In this document: positions 21,645-35,709 of the stretch, piece after piece
Layout of the letters: the number at the start of each line of letters is the position of its first letter
How positions within the stretch are numbered: position 1 is the stretch's first letter
Source of the DNA: Polytrichum commune
Taxonomy: Eukaryota; Streptophyta; Polytrichopsida; Polytrichales; Polytrichaceae
Direction of reading: 5' to 3'
NCBI GenBank assembly: GCA_950295325.1
Contig: OX485804.1
Location: forward strand, 48,782,429 to 48,846,428
Length of the DNA stretch: 64,000 nucleotides
The notes under the pieces: generated by a model
The model's input: only the letters and a program-made list of their open reading frames with translations
What the model was told of the DNA's origin: nothing
The model's database searches: none
Made by a program: the position numbers and the translations under genes

Positions 21645-23776
21645 GTAAGTTAACTTGCCATACAAACCAACGTGGCAGAAGGCAGAGAGAGGTAGAGCGT
21701 GATCCATATATAACGAGCAGTGTAAGCTAAGTTAGTTAAGTGGGGGTGGCCCGAGTTCCGAGAGAATCAAATTAGGTGTTAATCGGGATTGGATTAAGCA
21801 GGGATTAATTTATATAGGGCAGGCTAATCATGAAGTGAATCAGCAGACATGCAGCCCAACATCAGGGGCTTTGAATGCCCGGCGGAGCTAAAAATAAAAA
21901 TTTGAAATCCCACTTTAGGCCCCCCCCATTACCACCTACCTACCTAATGGTATTTTACATACCTACCTAGATACTTACATACCTACCCGATGTTAATACC
22001 TACCTGCCTGGATTTCTGGTACCTGGCTACCTACCTACCTTCTGGTCTCCCTCTCCCATGGCCATGCTGTACTTTAGGGAGGCGACTGGAGCCGGCGGTG
22101 GCCGAATTTTGATGCCTGTTTTCTTACGCCAAATTCCACAAATTTCTGCGTGTAAGCCAGCTCTGTCTCTATTTCCTCAAGCTGATAATTAAGTGAGATA
22201 TCTGTTGTGTGTGCGAACGAATTGCAGACGCAATTTTTTTAAAAAAAAAAAAAAAACCCGACAGGAATTGCCTTCCTTCGGAGCAGACATACAGTGAGTC
22301 TGTTGGGGGAGGGCGGGAGGTTGTGGAGTTTGCAATGTGAGGATGGATTGTTGGGTTTGGTTGGAATTGTAGACTTTTCCCGTTGCAAATCCACGTGCTC
22401 CGTGGAGGGAGGTGGACGGGCTTTCAAGTCAAAGCTGATGGGTTGTTGATGAATTTATTTGCATAACTATCGTATCCCGAATTGCAGGTCCGCGGGACCG
22501 GGAGGACCGGTGGGCGGCCGCGCCGCAGCGGAGGCGAGTTGAGGGAATAGCTGAAAGGGAGGGAGGGAGGGAGCGAGGGGGAGCAGGGTAGGCAGGGATT
22601 CTGAGTTACCCCGCGGCATTTACTCTCGCTTCGTGGAGTGCACTCATCGGGTGCCAGACAGACAGACAGGCAGATGCACAGACGGACAGACGGGACAGGC
22701 TGCGGGAAGAGGGCGAGTTGCACAGCAAAACAGGGAGGAGGGAGGGGCATCCATCCCCGCAACAAGCAGCGGCAGCAGCAGCAGCAAGCGCATGATTGGA
22801 GGCAGGGGACACCTAGCCAGGAACAGAGGAGAGAGCAACGCCAGAGAGAGAGAGAGAGAGAGAGAGAGGTGCAGGAGGAGGTGGTTGTCATGTCGCGAGC
22901 ATGGAGCACAAGCAGGGGGTAGGAGCAGCAGTAGCAGAAGGGAGACGAAGAAGAAGAAGGCCTCCTGTGCCTTGCTGTTGGGTTATGTCTGTGGCGATGA
23001 GGAAGTGGTGATGGTGCAGGCGATGTGGGTGCTGCTCCTCCGCCTCGTCCTCTCCCCCTGTGGCGCAGGACCTCCTACTCGACCCGTGGCATCATGATCG
23101 GCGACCGTGGAGCCATGGAGATTGGATGGGAATGGTAATGGTGGTGAGTCCGCCACTTTCCCCTCTCCCCTGCCCTCGGCGGTTAATAATAAATTTTATT
23201 TTCCGTTGCTTCTTCCTCCTTGACATGAGGACAAGGTCCATCACAATCTCTCCTGCAGCAGCTTCTCAAGCTTCTCAGAGCATTATATGCTGTGGATCCA
23301 CACTGACGACTCTCTGTTGGTGTCAATCCCTCTTGTTGTTGACTATTGGGTTACAATGTTGGTGATTGCTGTGGCTTCGTACAGTGTAGGTCCAAAGTGT
23401 GTGCCTGCGCCATTTTGGGTTATGCGCATGGGTCTAACGTGTATGGGCAAAATGTGGGAATGCAGAGAGAGAAATAAGAGGCGGGAGGGAGTTTTTGGTT
23501 AGCAATCGCCATGCCATGCTGCTCCTCCTACTCCTATCCCACCACTTGTGATGATACAGGAACGCATTGTGGGCATGCACTTGGGACTAGCGTCAATGGC
23601 GCTGTAGTCTGGAAAGTAGGGAGACGAAAGGATCATAACCTCGGATTCCTCACGAGGATGCGGAAAGGTGGAGGAGGGCCGAGATAATAATGTGAAGCTG
23701 GCGCCGCAGGGATTTGGATCGTAGGCAGGCAGTCAAGTCAAAGTGGATCATCTGACCCAGACCACCAGCTGTCGCC
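21645..23776 (+). promoter_or_regulatory. Upstream region and probable 5' leader of the CIP7-like gene
   Basis: From about 22400 the base composition becomes GC rich with GGGA repeats, a CAGA-rich stretch (about 22655-22690), CAG repeats and a (GA)n run at about 22843-22868. GA-rich leaders are common at plant gene starts. I see no single defensible TATA box or transcription start. Overlapping frames here (22424-22909 minus; 22633-23097 plus) are low-complexity products of the repeats and I do not call them genes. A CCTA-rich short tandem occurs at about 21930-22040. Confidence 0.4.
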
Positions 23777-26700
23777 ATGAGGTCCGACGTAGCCCTCGAC
23801 TTTGCCATCTTCCAGCTCACACCGACCCGCACCAGGTACTCACTCTCTCCAGCCTGCAACAATGTCCATCCTTTTACCCTTCCCTTCCCTTTCCGCATCC
23901 TCATGTTATCCTCGTTGTTTGCGCGGAAGTGCGGATGATGATGATGATGATGTCGTGCCAATGTCCATGGTGCACCTGGATTTTGTGTTTCCAGGCCCTC
24001 GTTAAGCATTCTTACATGAACAACCTTGCATTTCGCCATAAGAAACGTACGTAACCTTGCATTGGGTTGCAGCATAATGTATTCCTCCGGACTGTGCAAG
24101 TTTTACATGTCCTCGTTCAAAGCCTATAGATCATTACGCATTGCGCGTACGTCCTCGAACTTGTGGACTGAACGTCGGCGCAGGAGGCTCAATATCTTCC
24201 AGTTGAATAACCTCCAAGCGGTTGCGAAGTTGAGCTTCTTCTGAGAGCCACTTTATTCTTACAGTTTCTGTGCTGTATGCAAACTCGTAGTTGGACTCCG
24301 TGGATGGCAATGCTGCATCGAGTCAGTCATCTCTGCGTTATTGTGCAGGCAGCTATCCACCTTATCCGTTCGTATTATAATTTCCGTCGGCATTACGTCG
24401 GAATAGCCTAGGTCGGCTATCTATTCCGCTCAAAAGCCAGATGTAGTACAAGGTACCGAATTTTGTTGGATATAAAGTGCAGCAAGGAGATTCCAGCAGG
24501 AATTGTAGACTGAGGTTTTAGGCTGAATTGGGAGGTCACCCTTTAAGTCGAACAAATAGATGCTAGGAAAGGAAGGAGATGGCTGAATCCTACTCAAATA
24601 ACCCAATGCTGCCCAGTTTATGTTTCTCTCACAAACTGAATCTCTGTATTTCGTTTGTTGTAGATACCATCATGAACTTACCGACCCATCTTCTGTTGAC
24701 AGCAATGGACTTATTGTATAATTCTATGGTCTTCATGCAATTGCGAATGACAACTGGTAGTATAACACATGAAGCTGCAATTGAATGTGTGTGCTATGTG
24801 TGGATCAGGTGTGAGCTGTTCGTGTCAACTGGAAATGAGACCGAAAAGATTGCCTCTGGACTGCTGCAGCCCTTCCTGACGCACCTGAAGGCAGCTGAAG
24901 AGCAGATTGCTACAGGTGGATACTCCATTCGCCTCCAACCCCGACCTGGTTTCGGGGATGCGAATTCTGAAGATGGACCTTGGTTCACCAAAGGGACTAT
25001 GGAAAGGTGCGTAGCTGATCACAAATTCTTCGTACACACATTGATTGTCAGGGGATTCGGCACAGAGGCATATGTGCCTTGCTGTGCTGAGTTTTAGCGG
25101 TTGATGAGTGACTCTCAATCATTGAATAAGTGGCATGGGGATCCTGCAATAATGGTGATGGTGGATCCCACACACAACTGACAGTGGATTATGTAGCTGG
25201 CGGTTAGGTGTTGTGTATCATGTCATCCAGTTGCTTCTGCAGATCTTTGTTCTTATGGATCTTGAGCTTTGGAATTGTTTCAGTGTCCTCGGTGTTCGTT
25301 CATCTAGCACCATTCACTTGACATTGCCGATCTTATGTGTAGTGGCATTTTCATCCACATTTCATTTGATTGCAGAAAACTCTGGCTACTAGTGGTTAGC
25401 AGTCTCTCAAAGAATGTAATTGATGAAGGTCAATTTATAGAGCCTTGTGTAATTTTGTGGTTTAGGTCACTTGGAATGGAGTTTCATTATGAAACTGTAC
25501 CCATGTAATTAAGCTGTAGGGTTGACTGTATTTGAAGGTGAGGTGTTTTGCATCTGACACTAGAGTTTCAGATATTTTTGAGTTAACCTTTTGCGTCCTG
25601 GAAGCAGGTTTGTGCGGTTTGTCAGTACACCAGAGATACTGGAGCGCGTAAGTATAGTATCAACTGAACTTTCCCAGATTGAAGAAGACGTAAATGTTCA
25701 AGCCAATGAGTCCTCCCAGGTATGCTTAACTTGGACTTATGAAAACTGGGAGTGGTTTCAGTTCAGGAATTCAGACGGGTTTCCTCTTCCGAGAACTTTA
25801 GTACAAACTTCCTTTGTCATGATATTCTGGCAATGATTCATGTCCAGGCGGAAATCTCCGGAGTAAGAAATTCACCGGCAACTCCACCGTCAGGTACCCA
25901 TGTAATTCACATCCTGTTATTTTGATGGGGTTTAGTGGAATTCTGAGATACCGAGTTTTCTTTATGCTGATTGGATTGTCTGGGAAAGTTCATGTGTGAA
26001 CATGCTTTTTGGCTGAGGATTATCAGTGAACTGAGTGATGGAATATATGATTCTCTTCTGTGCATTTCTGGAGGTACCCTACAGATAGTTCTATGTACTT
26101 TAATGAGGCATGGGCTCTGAAACTTGAATTCATTTCACTAGGTCTAATTTTTAAACTTTGAGAAGTACCAGTTACCTTTAGCAGGCAGCCTCCATAGGTT
26201 CACAACCGTGTCTGAAGTTTCTGTGTGGAAATTTACAGCCAACAAGGTGTACTCATCTATTACTATGGAGAAGCCTGGAACAACACCTCAGGTTAGCTTT
26301 CAATACGAAGTAGATATCATTCTGTATTTTTACATCTTAAGCAACACCAGCACAATGTTTTAAGTCATTGGTTATGCAAGTGCGATTCTCCCAAAATCTG
26401 GTTAACTAGATCCAAACCTGATCTCCTCTGTGGTTGGTTATCTGATGTAGTCAAGGCGTGACTCCCTGGATGGTGGTGGTACTCCAGAAGCACCAGACAG
26501 CTCAAAGTAAGGAGTACAACAGATGGATGCTTCTATTTGTTCATGTTGATGGTGATTTTCTCCATCTTTTGTGTTGTGTTGTGTTCCAGCCAACAATGCC
26601 CTCCTACATTGAGCACGCTTAAAGTCTCCAATCTACCAACGGTGGACACTCAATGAAAGAGTGGCAGTTGGTGGCTATGATTCTATTTGGTGCTGTCTAC

Positions 26701-29700
26701 ATGTCCTAGTTTCATTTAGGCAGAAGTGGTCCTCCAATTACATCCAACATACTCCCTCACAGAAATTGGTACCAGATTCTGTCAAATAGAGTTGTCAAGA
26801 TTACTTCTGACCCAAGAAGGTCAAACTTCAGGAGGCGTCTGTTACGAGCCATTGATGCACGGCGGTTGATGTTGCAAAAGGAGCAAGGCATGGCCTTCGC
26901 TCGGGCAGCTGCTGCAGGTTTTGACATGCCCCACATGTCACACCTTCTGGTGTTTGCTGACTGCTTTGGAGCTACTCGATTACGGTAGATTCCTTGTCTT
27001 ATTTTGACTGAAATTTTCGTTATTAACTAAACCTGTAATAGTTGTTGATAGTTGCTGGTCAGCAGTATATAATCTGGAGGACTTTCGCGTGGCAATACTC
27101 ACGGATATCATGCATTTAGAGATTATGAGTTTTTATGAAGTTTGACCTTATTTCTGTTGTGCTTGCACTAGTATAGTCGCAGGGCTTTATTTAATCTTTC
27201 ATCCTCTCTGTAGGATCACTCTGACGGGCACATCCTGAATGTATATAAGTACTTATCTTTAGATGAAACATCACCAATCATATGATTCCTGCCAGAAAGT
27301 GGAAGTCAACTGTTCTAAATCCACAATTGATGATGCTACTGTGAGGTTAGGGATGCCACTGTCAAGTTCATGGCCTTATGCAAGAAGAGACAAGATGCCG
27401 GGCTTTGGATAGAGGAAATGGAGTTAGCTGCCGCGGAAGCCAACATTCCACGTCTTATTCCTGTCAACCTTGAAGGCTCCTTTGCCAAGCCCAAGGATCA
27501 ATCTGCAGGAGACTTGTGGCCACAGAGTGATGGGGGGGATTCCCGACTGGACGATTTTGGAGACGATGCAAGCATTCACTCTCACCGTAGTTTGTTTGTT
27601 GACGGCCAGGGTGCCATTGGGGGAGGCGATGGAGCAGGCTGGGGTCGTTCCCGGGCCGAAAATCTGCAGCGACGAAGGTCAGCTCCGCCTCCCGTTGGAC
27701 AAGTGGGTGGAAACATGCGGAGTCCGAATAGGATGGAGATCGAGGGCGAGTACGTGTCGTGGGGCCAAGCGGTGGATGACTATCATGACCAAGATTTGGC
27801 TGAGAGATTGTATCCTGAAGATGGTTCGATTCCTGCAAACGGTGCAGCGGGGTCAAGATGGCCCCCATCCTTGTCTCCACCACCTCAGAGACACCTATCC
27901 AACAGGTACTCTGGAGGTTACATAGGTGAAAGTGGCCACGAATCGGCAGTGGAGCGTGGACCACACAGTCGTCGTAGCTGGGGATCAAATCCTTCACACA
28001 GTTTTCCTGCTCAGTATGGTCAATCAAGAGGGCCCCATGCACATGAACTAGACAGGGATTATCATCATGATTCTCGAAACTATCACAATTTGCAAAATGC
28101 ACCGGCTGGGTATTACCCTAACCAAATAGCTTACTCAGATGGCAATGGTGGTCAAGGGGTGTGGCATCAGCCTCCCCCAGTTCATCCATCAGACCAGTCT
28201 TGGCGGTCAGGCGGTGTTGGGTATGTTGATGGCCCCAGGTTTGGGCATCCCGGTGACCAAGGTCCTTACAGACAACAGGCTGAAACTGGCTCTGCAGGTC
28301 TTGCCCGCATGTTGTCGCCAACAGAAAGAAGGGAGAATTCAATGGGAGTAGCAGCAGCAGCAGCAGGAGGGATTGCACCATCTGGAGCTGCTGCTGATCA
28401 GGTGGTTTCTGATCATGATGACAGTGTCTCACCACCAGAAGAGGAGAGCCATTCGCCGACTTCCAAGATGGTTAGGCGCTCTCCCTCTCCAAAGAGGAGG
28501 TCACCGTCCCCACTGCGCAAGCTTCGGCCGAGTGGGAGGCGTTCAAGTATGGTTGTCATCCGAAACATCAATTACATTACCTCGAAACAGAGAGAAAATG
28601 GAGATAAGATATTGGTTGAAAAAGAGTCTGATGGCAGTGAAAGCGTGGATGAGACTGATTTGGCTATGGATGAAGATGATGTGGAATCCAAGAAGAGCGG
28701 CAGTCTGAGCGTCAAAGATGCAATTAGCCTCTTTGAAGTGAAACGAAGTGAGTCTAATGAGGATCTCAAGAAAAGGCGGTCAAAACAGGGGAGTCGGCGA
28801 GGATCAACTGATAGTACTGCATCATCAATGTCTGAGAAACCTGTTTTGAGGAGGTGGAGTACGACTGGGGATCTTAGCAGGGGATCGAGCACAATCTCAA
28901 GGAGCGACCTTTTGGATGACAATGGGGACAGCCAGAAAGTTTCTGCAGCGGAGTCGATTAACAATTGGCCTACCCAGACAGAGTTTTCAAGGGAGGCACA
29001 TGCACTACCAAAACCCACCGATGCTGGAGATGAAGCACTTCTATCACTCTCACGGAAAACGCAACCTTCTCACACCGGTTTTGACCCCAGCTCGGAATCA
29101 GCTGGGCCAACTCCAATTCAACGAGAAAATACTGCACGAGACCTAGGAACATCGGAAGAGGAGGTATTCACCCTTCCTGAGCGATCAAGTAAACCTCCAA
29201 CAAGGAGTTCCCTCCATTTGGGGTCAGAGAATGGAAGTTTGCTATCAAGAGGTGCCCAAGGGGATGACTCTTTCATGGTTCCAGACAGGTTTGGCCAGAG
29301 TGATGCAATCAGTCCTCGTATTGTGAGTCATGACATGAATGAGTTGACGCAGCCGGAGCTGCCAAGAATATCAGGTGACTCCTTCATAGTTCCAGCTCGA
29401 GCGTCCAGAAATGAGCAATCTAGGGCAGGGTGGAAAAGTGATCTTTACTTTGAAGCTGAGATGCCAGAGGGACAACAAACTCCACCATCGAAGGTGTCAA
29501 AGGCATCTGCACCAAATGAGGAGTTGTTCATGATGCCTGAACGCCGGGATGCGCTGAATTGGAGCAGTGCTGTTGATCACAGCATGGAAAATGCTGTAGT
29601 TGAAGTGAGTGACCACCAGAAGGTTGTCATTGCTGGCAACAAGCCAGGTGTTGATTCTCCCAAAGAGCACAAGGGGAGGTTGTATGAGCAGTATCGAGAG

Positions 29701-32686
29701 AAAAGGGATGCCAAACTTCGTGGTGAATTGGGGTCGAAAAAGGTTGAGAGGGATGCTAAGTTGAAGGCCATGCAAGATGTGCTGGAGAAGCGGAAGGCAG
29801 AAATGAATGCCCGAAGTGGCAGGACTGTGGACAAGCATGCCCCTTCTGTGGATGCTCAATTGCGGGCTGAGAAGCTTCGAGCCTTCAAGGCTGACCTTGC
29901 AAGGACCAAGAAAGAGAAGGTGACCTACTGCCAATCCCTTCTTCAAGTTCACATCAACTTTAGAGCTGTATCCATGGTTTTCCATCACAGAAAATTTATA
30001 CTCTGCAGCTCATCAGAATGCTTACATGTGCAATTTAAGCAGTTCAGAACCATAAAGACCCTGATAGATATCCCATTGAAGTTATCATGTGAAGAAAGTG
30101 ATGGATGCTGATCCTAATGCAGGACCAACATTTCTGAATCAAAAGCTTCCCCACGTCAGTCACCACATCTATGTTTGTTGATCATTGGCGCTGGATTGAA
30201 TATGTAATTGGTCTAAAATTGAGGGGTGTCTGGAGATGGAGGATAATCTCAGGGTCACCAGTTAGGATTATATTTCGATTTTTAAGTGGGACCTTTGAAT
30301 GGCGAGCCTGACATGATTCTTGATGACTAACTCCGCATGATGACTATCCTCAGGATGAGGAGGAAAGGAAAAGGTTGGAGGAGATGCGTGCGCAACGGAG
30401 AGAGAGAATTGCTGCAAGAAGTAGTCCTTCATCTGGACCTCCGAATTCACAATCTACTGCAGCAACACCCAGGGGCTCCCTTCGATCATCTTCCACAAAA
30501 CCTGTTCCCATGCAGAAACTAGCCTCACCTCAGAAACCAGCTCATGGAGGAACAGCAGGCCGTGGGAGTAATGTCACTGCCTTGTCACCGGTCGTGCCAA
30601 AAGCTACCCGATTGATACAGCGAAAGAGCTCAACTGTGCCTAACACCCCAAAGAACCCACTCAGTCGATCAGTTCCTTCTCTTGCGGAACTGCGAAAAGA
30701 AAACACGAGGCCATCCACTTTACGCTCCAGCATCCACGATCGCTCCTCCTTGAGCAAATTAGCCACCGGTACCATTCATCCCTTGGTGCGAGCATCCACT
30801 GCTCCCTTGGAAGCCAACAGCATGCGTCCCGTGCGACGAGCTGCTGCTGTGATCAACGATGACAAGAAGCGCCAGAGCATGGGGTTACGGAAGAGCCTCC
30901 CTACACTTAGCCTTGACCCCTCCAAGGCCCTTGAAGCAACTTCTCTCAAGGTCTCAAGGACTGAACACTTGAACAACAAGCCTGCTGCAGTAAGGCGCCT
31001 TTCAGCACCTGCGGCAGTGACACCAGAGGCTAAACCTTTTCTGCGCAAAGGGCGAGGTGTGGTCCCTGGTATGGGAGCAGTTGGTGTCCGTAAATCAAAA
31101 GAATTAACCCCTCCAGCAGACAGCATTAAGCCAAAGCAGTCCCCTGTGAAGATAATTCCTGCAAAGCAGCCACAAGAATGTTCAGATGCGTCAGAGATCA
31201 TCAGGGACACAAATGGCACTCACATGGTCATCGCCCAAATTCCCACTTCAACTATTAGGCTGGATTCTATCAGCTGTCCCCCGTCCTCTCTCCAAGTTCC
31301 ATTGGAGACAAAAGCTCCAGTAATTTGTGAAGTCATCTGTGGTGAAGAAGATGAAGACAAAGAAGGCCAGGATACTGGCCTAGATCAAGCTTCTGGATCT
31401 CCTTACATTGTGCACATTGAAGACTTTGCTTCTCCAAGCGGTACCCCCACTTCGACAGCTCCTCCTCATATGGATAAATTCTCACAAGAACATGGAATCC
31501 ATCATGGCACCGTTACTGAAAAACTACTCCAGGTTCAATTCGATCCAAGTAGCTTGTCCCCTGTGAAAGCCTCGACTGCATCTCGGTCCAGTGACGACCA
31601 GAATCATCTTCTTCAGTCTTCGGAAGCGAGTGCTAAGTCCTCTGTCTGCCAACAACAACAACAACAAACCAATGTTCATGCAAATCCTCTCCAGGGCTTT
31701 GCATCACTTCCACACGACTGTAGTCCCCCCTTGCAATCTCCTCCCGTATCATCCTCCAGCATAAATGTCGCTGATTATGGCGCCCCGGTGGCAAGTAATT
31801 CAAATTCCTCGATTTCGTACAAAGCGCCCACTGCGGTCGCCTTGGTTTCCCCAAGTGCAAGCCCTGTGTCTGAGTCATATCCCGTTCTCCAGCCCTCATT
31901 ATCGCCAGATCAGGCTGCAAATGCGAATGTCAGCAAGTCACGGAAGAAATGGGGGAGCACTGAAAAGGTGCCATCCGGAGCTCATATTCTGAGCAAGGAG
32001 GAGCCGAAAGGTCTGCGAAAGCTGCTGAATTTCGGACGAAAGAGTAAGAATTCTGGTGGGTCGCATACAAACGATTCAGTTTCTGCATCAACAACAGTAG
32101 AGAGTAATGGGGATGCCGAAGTCACAAGTGATACAGGGTCATTTAATGCTTCTAAAAAGGCCGCCGAGGTGCAACAAAGCAATGTGGGTACTCATTCTAC
32201 CAAGTCTGCCAAAGCCACCAAGGCTTCAAAAAGCTCGAAGCATGCTTCATTAATTAGAGAATCTATATCAAAAGATGTTGACATCGATGACAGTGTTGAT
32301 GAACGAAGCGCCCCTGGTACGTGTGTCCTCTCCTTATGCTGTCCATTTATTATTGCTTCTTGGTGTTCAATATGTGCAAAAACATTAACAAGTGGTTCAG
32401 CAGTGAGAATTGCAATCAGGACTCTAGCCCAGATAGCCAAATTGAGGGTCAACCAACATATTCTTATTTACTGTAACAACAGACTTTGGACAAGCACCAA
32501 CGTTTTCTTTTGTTTTTGTACATGACTCTTACCCCCCCCCCCCCCCCCCTCCCGGTTCATTGTGTGTATAAATAACTCTGTTTGGTTAGTACTGATGCAA
32601 GACATGGTTTTGATCCAGCAGCACGATCTTTCTTCTCGTTATCTTCATTTCGGAGCAAGGGAAGCGAAGCCAGATCTCGCTCATAA
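23777..32686 (+). CDS. CIP7: COP1-interacting protein 7 (CIP7)-like protein, ten exons
   Basis: Exons by eye: 23777-23835, 24809-25006, 25608-25719, 25848-25893, 26239-26291, 26451-26506, 26763-26984, 27351-29919, 30354-32316, 32619-32686. All junctions are GT-AG, all phases agree, and the total is 5346 nt (1781 residues). Family landmarks appear in order: [24 protein letters not shown] at the N-terminus, [57 protein letters not shown] with [19 protein letters not shown] (about residues 190-265), a charged coiled-coil-like segment near 1012-1072, [13 protein letters not shown] near 1656, and the C-terminal [13 protein letters not shown]. In Arabidopsis CIP7 is a nuclear partner of COP1 that promotes light-responsive gene expression; that role is inferred here. 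The protein is longer than the Arabidopsis protein (roughly 1,060 residues), mainly through a Ser/Pro-rich disordered middle. The small exon 26451-26506 is the least certain: a further exon after CAG at about 26590 is possible. Confidence 0.9.
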
Positions 32687-35600
32687 GGGAAAGCAGAGAT
32701 GGTGATTTTATTCTGTGATGACTTCAAGTCTACTATTATGATGATTGGCAGTTGATCCGTTTTGACATTACTTAGAAGCAAATTAGTATTTTCCCCATGA
32801 TGTCCCATATTATGGTTGTGTTCCATATTGCTTTTCGGGCTCCACAGATAAGGCAGGGCGTATCGCTGCTGTGATGAGTGTGAGTGCCTGCTAGGAACGT
32901 AGTGTCAGGATATTAGGTGCACCATTCCAAGAGATGCAGGCTTGTACTGCTGTGTTGATGCGGTCCTGATTGTAATGATTTTGAGTGTTGCATAATGGCA
33001 ATGTTTCCAGCTCTGTGTGGGTAACAGTCTACCCCTTGTAAGCTACATGGTACCAATTTGAAGAGCCTCATTTTAATTCTCTGGCTTGTTATTGCTACAG
33101 CTTGGTAAGTGAGTTACATCAAGTAAGCCTCTGTTATCATAAGCATCAGATTGAGTGTATTAATCGGATTACAGTGGCAATCATCAACCTTCCAGAAGTT
33201 TATGAGACGTGCGTTTTAGAGGTTCTGAATTGGTCAACCAAATGACTTCAGTCTGTATCCAAGAAGATAGTACAGTAGTCGTGCCTTAGTATGTCCATTG
33301 TTGCAGAAATGGGCCACTAGACACAGTTGATGCAGGATTTCATATTTCAGAACAGGCATAAGATATGTCTATCTCAATACAATTTCGGATCACTGGATGA
33401 GGTCTATCTGTTGTTCAAAAGGCAGTCACTTCTTTCCATACAAAGTTGTGACAAATCAATTATAGAACATGACATTGTACAATTTGGCTTGAATCAATTG
33501 ATAATTTTGCCTAGCATAAAACAGTTTCATAACTTATGAGAAATGCCAGCCATTCAGAATCATGTCATGTTCGTTCAGTATCTGATATCTATGTGAAGTG
33601 TTATTTTGAATTATCAACATTCCACTCTATTTTTGAAATATATTACAACCATATGAAAATACAAGATTTTTTTTTCTGTGGTCACTATACGGATGAATAA
33701 ACAAACTTACAAGTTTTGGGGATCTGGTTTCAGTTTTTGTGATTGGTTTTGATGCAAGGTAATTTGTGTGGAAAAAGAGTCGACCTATTCGCAAGGTCAA
33801 CATAACTGCGCCTATCAGCCACTAGATAAATGTGAAATGACTATACTTTCAATCCATCTACCTAATAAATGTAAAAAAAATCACTGACACTATCAGATCT
33901 TCACGATAACTTAGAACATTTTTTCTATGAATTCTATTTGCAATCACAAAATAAATCTAGTGGTCACAACATATTTCAAATTAATGGTCATTTGAAATGG
34001 AATGGACTGAATAATATCATGCACTTTCATGCCAATTGTAAGCAGCTGATGTCATTGTTGCTTCTCTCTCCAATTCTTTTTGCATAAAATACCAGCAGAG
34101 GCTCTGAATTGTGCCCAACTTGCTTGACATGGCAATAAAGGCTAATAGAAACACACTACTGTCCACCAAGGCTTCGAGACCGCTTGGGGTATAATATGGA
34201 ATGTTTTAAGGTTTCCAACATCGAGTCAGCTTCGAGATGGTGTTCCACATCTTAAACTGATAGAAGTACCAAATTGAGTTTATTCAAGGGAGTCTCCATG
34301 CCACATCAAAGACATCAATGCACGACAGGTCACATTGCTTGTCCACACAGACCGTACCATCAACTAGTGTGTTCAGAACTCACAAGAGTCCAGCCCCCAC
34401 GTTGCGGACTGTTCCCATGTGGTCTGACACTTGTCCCGGTCCTGTAAATCCTGCCCTATGTCCTGGGGCCGGTTTCATAACAATCAAGCAAATCTGGAAG
34501 CATCTCCAAACTTTTGACAAATTTGGCAATCAAATGAACAAGAAACAAAGGAAATTCATCTTTACTGCTATTGTGAACTATGGGACTCCAAAATTAGCTA
34601 TGTCTTCAAAAGCCAGAAATGTATAAATCACATTTCGTACTGTCCTAACTCCACTTTTCGATACACAAGTGATGCAACTGACCTGGGGAGGTACGGTTTT
34701 GTTCTTCTGTGGTCTGAAACCAGCTCACTACTGTTGATAAGGCCACCATTCCCCGGTGTCCGTTAAAGATTAGTTAAGTGACGGAAGCAACTCATCAATT
34801 GCCTGTTGATTTGATTGGATTGCCTGCCGGTGAATCCAACGCCATTCAATGCCTCACCATGAAAGTCCACGTTAGGTTACTTATTACTCACAGCAAAACT
34901 TCCCACAAGACATGAGAGAGCATGGTGGAAGTAGTCAAACAAGAAAGACAGGCAGACAGACAGCAGGAAGTGTGAGGATTCAGGAAAAACACTGTCGATG
35001 GCAGAACAGGAATCATAATTGAATTACAAATGGTGCCTGTTCAAATCACTGGAACTGCAGATTGATCAAGTCCGAGTTAATTTATATTACTGCAGACTAA
35101 ATTTCGTCTTGATGTTTTATGTCACTCGAAATTGGTGCCTGGGTGTAGATTGATCCACACACGAAGCAGATTCACCATTCTGTGTTGGGAAAACTTGTCA
35201 TGGTACATAAACTGACATACTGGGGTAGGTATGAACATTACTGGTAGCAATTATACATTTTTCTCTATTACTAATCCTAGACATTTTACTATGCCGCTTG
35301 TCAAGTAAGCAGATCGAGTTATGCAGATAGATGACCCAGTATGTCAATTCCATAGCATAAGCACATCTGGGGTGTGTTGGTGTGGCCATGTGGAAGAAGA
35401 ATAGTACACTGTCTTTAGCACTCCACCGTTTATTAAAGATGCGGCTGAAGATAGCATACTAATTTTGCAGAAGATTGCACAGCTTTAAGATTGTACTCTT
35501 GCTGAGTATCATCTTGAGGAGACTGATTGATTGACGGTGTTCTTCAAGAAGCTCGTAAAGGAGAAAATTGCAGAGCAAAAAAATCTCTTGCTTTACAGAA

Positions 35601-35709
35601 AGGGCTTCACAATTGACTGTGAGTCTAGTGCAAAGACTGATATTTCCGTGGGAGCTGATGGAGGATCTCAATTTGACTGTTTTATGGAGGAGCTATGATA
35701 ACCTCGAAG
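32687..35709. other. 3' region of the CIP7-like gene and intergenic spacer
   Basis: A convergent interval between the plus-strand CIP7-like gene and the minus-strand GTPase gene. It must include both 3' untranslated regions. Short frames (33327-33539, 34318-34626 and others) show no family content. A C run of about 20 at 32530-32549 lies in the last intron of the CIP7-like gene. I see no further gene. Confidence 0.45.

Noticed and set aside
22424-23502. Several overlapping frames of 60-160 codons on both strands
   Set aside because: They read through GA, CAG and GGGA repeats and give Leu/Ser/Cys or Arg/Gln runs. They lie in the probable 5' leader of the CIP7-like gene.
24579-24808. [15 protein letters not shown]… as the N-terminus of the CIP7-like protein
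   Set aside because: This is intron sequence. The family N-terminus is supplied by the small exon at 23777-23835, and the acceptor is at 24808.
27464-28102. Antisense frame of 212 codons
   Set aside because: A shadow of exon 8 of the CIP7-like gene; no family content.
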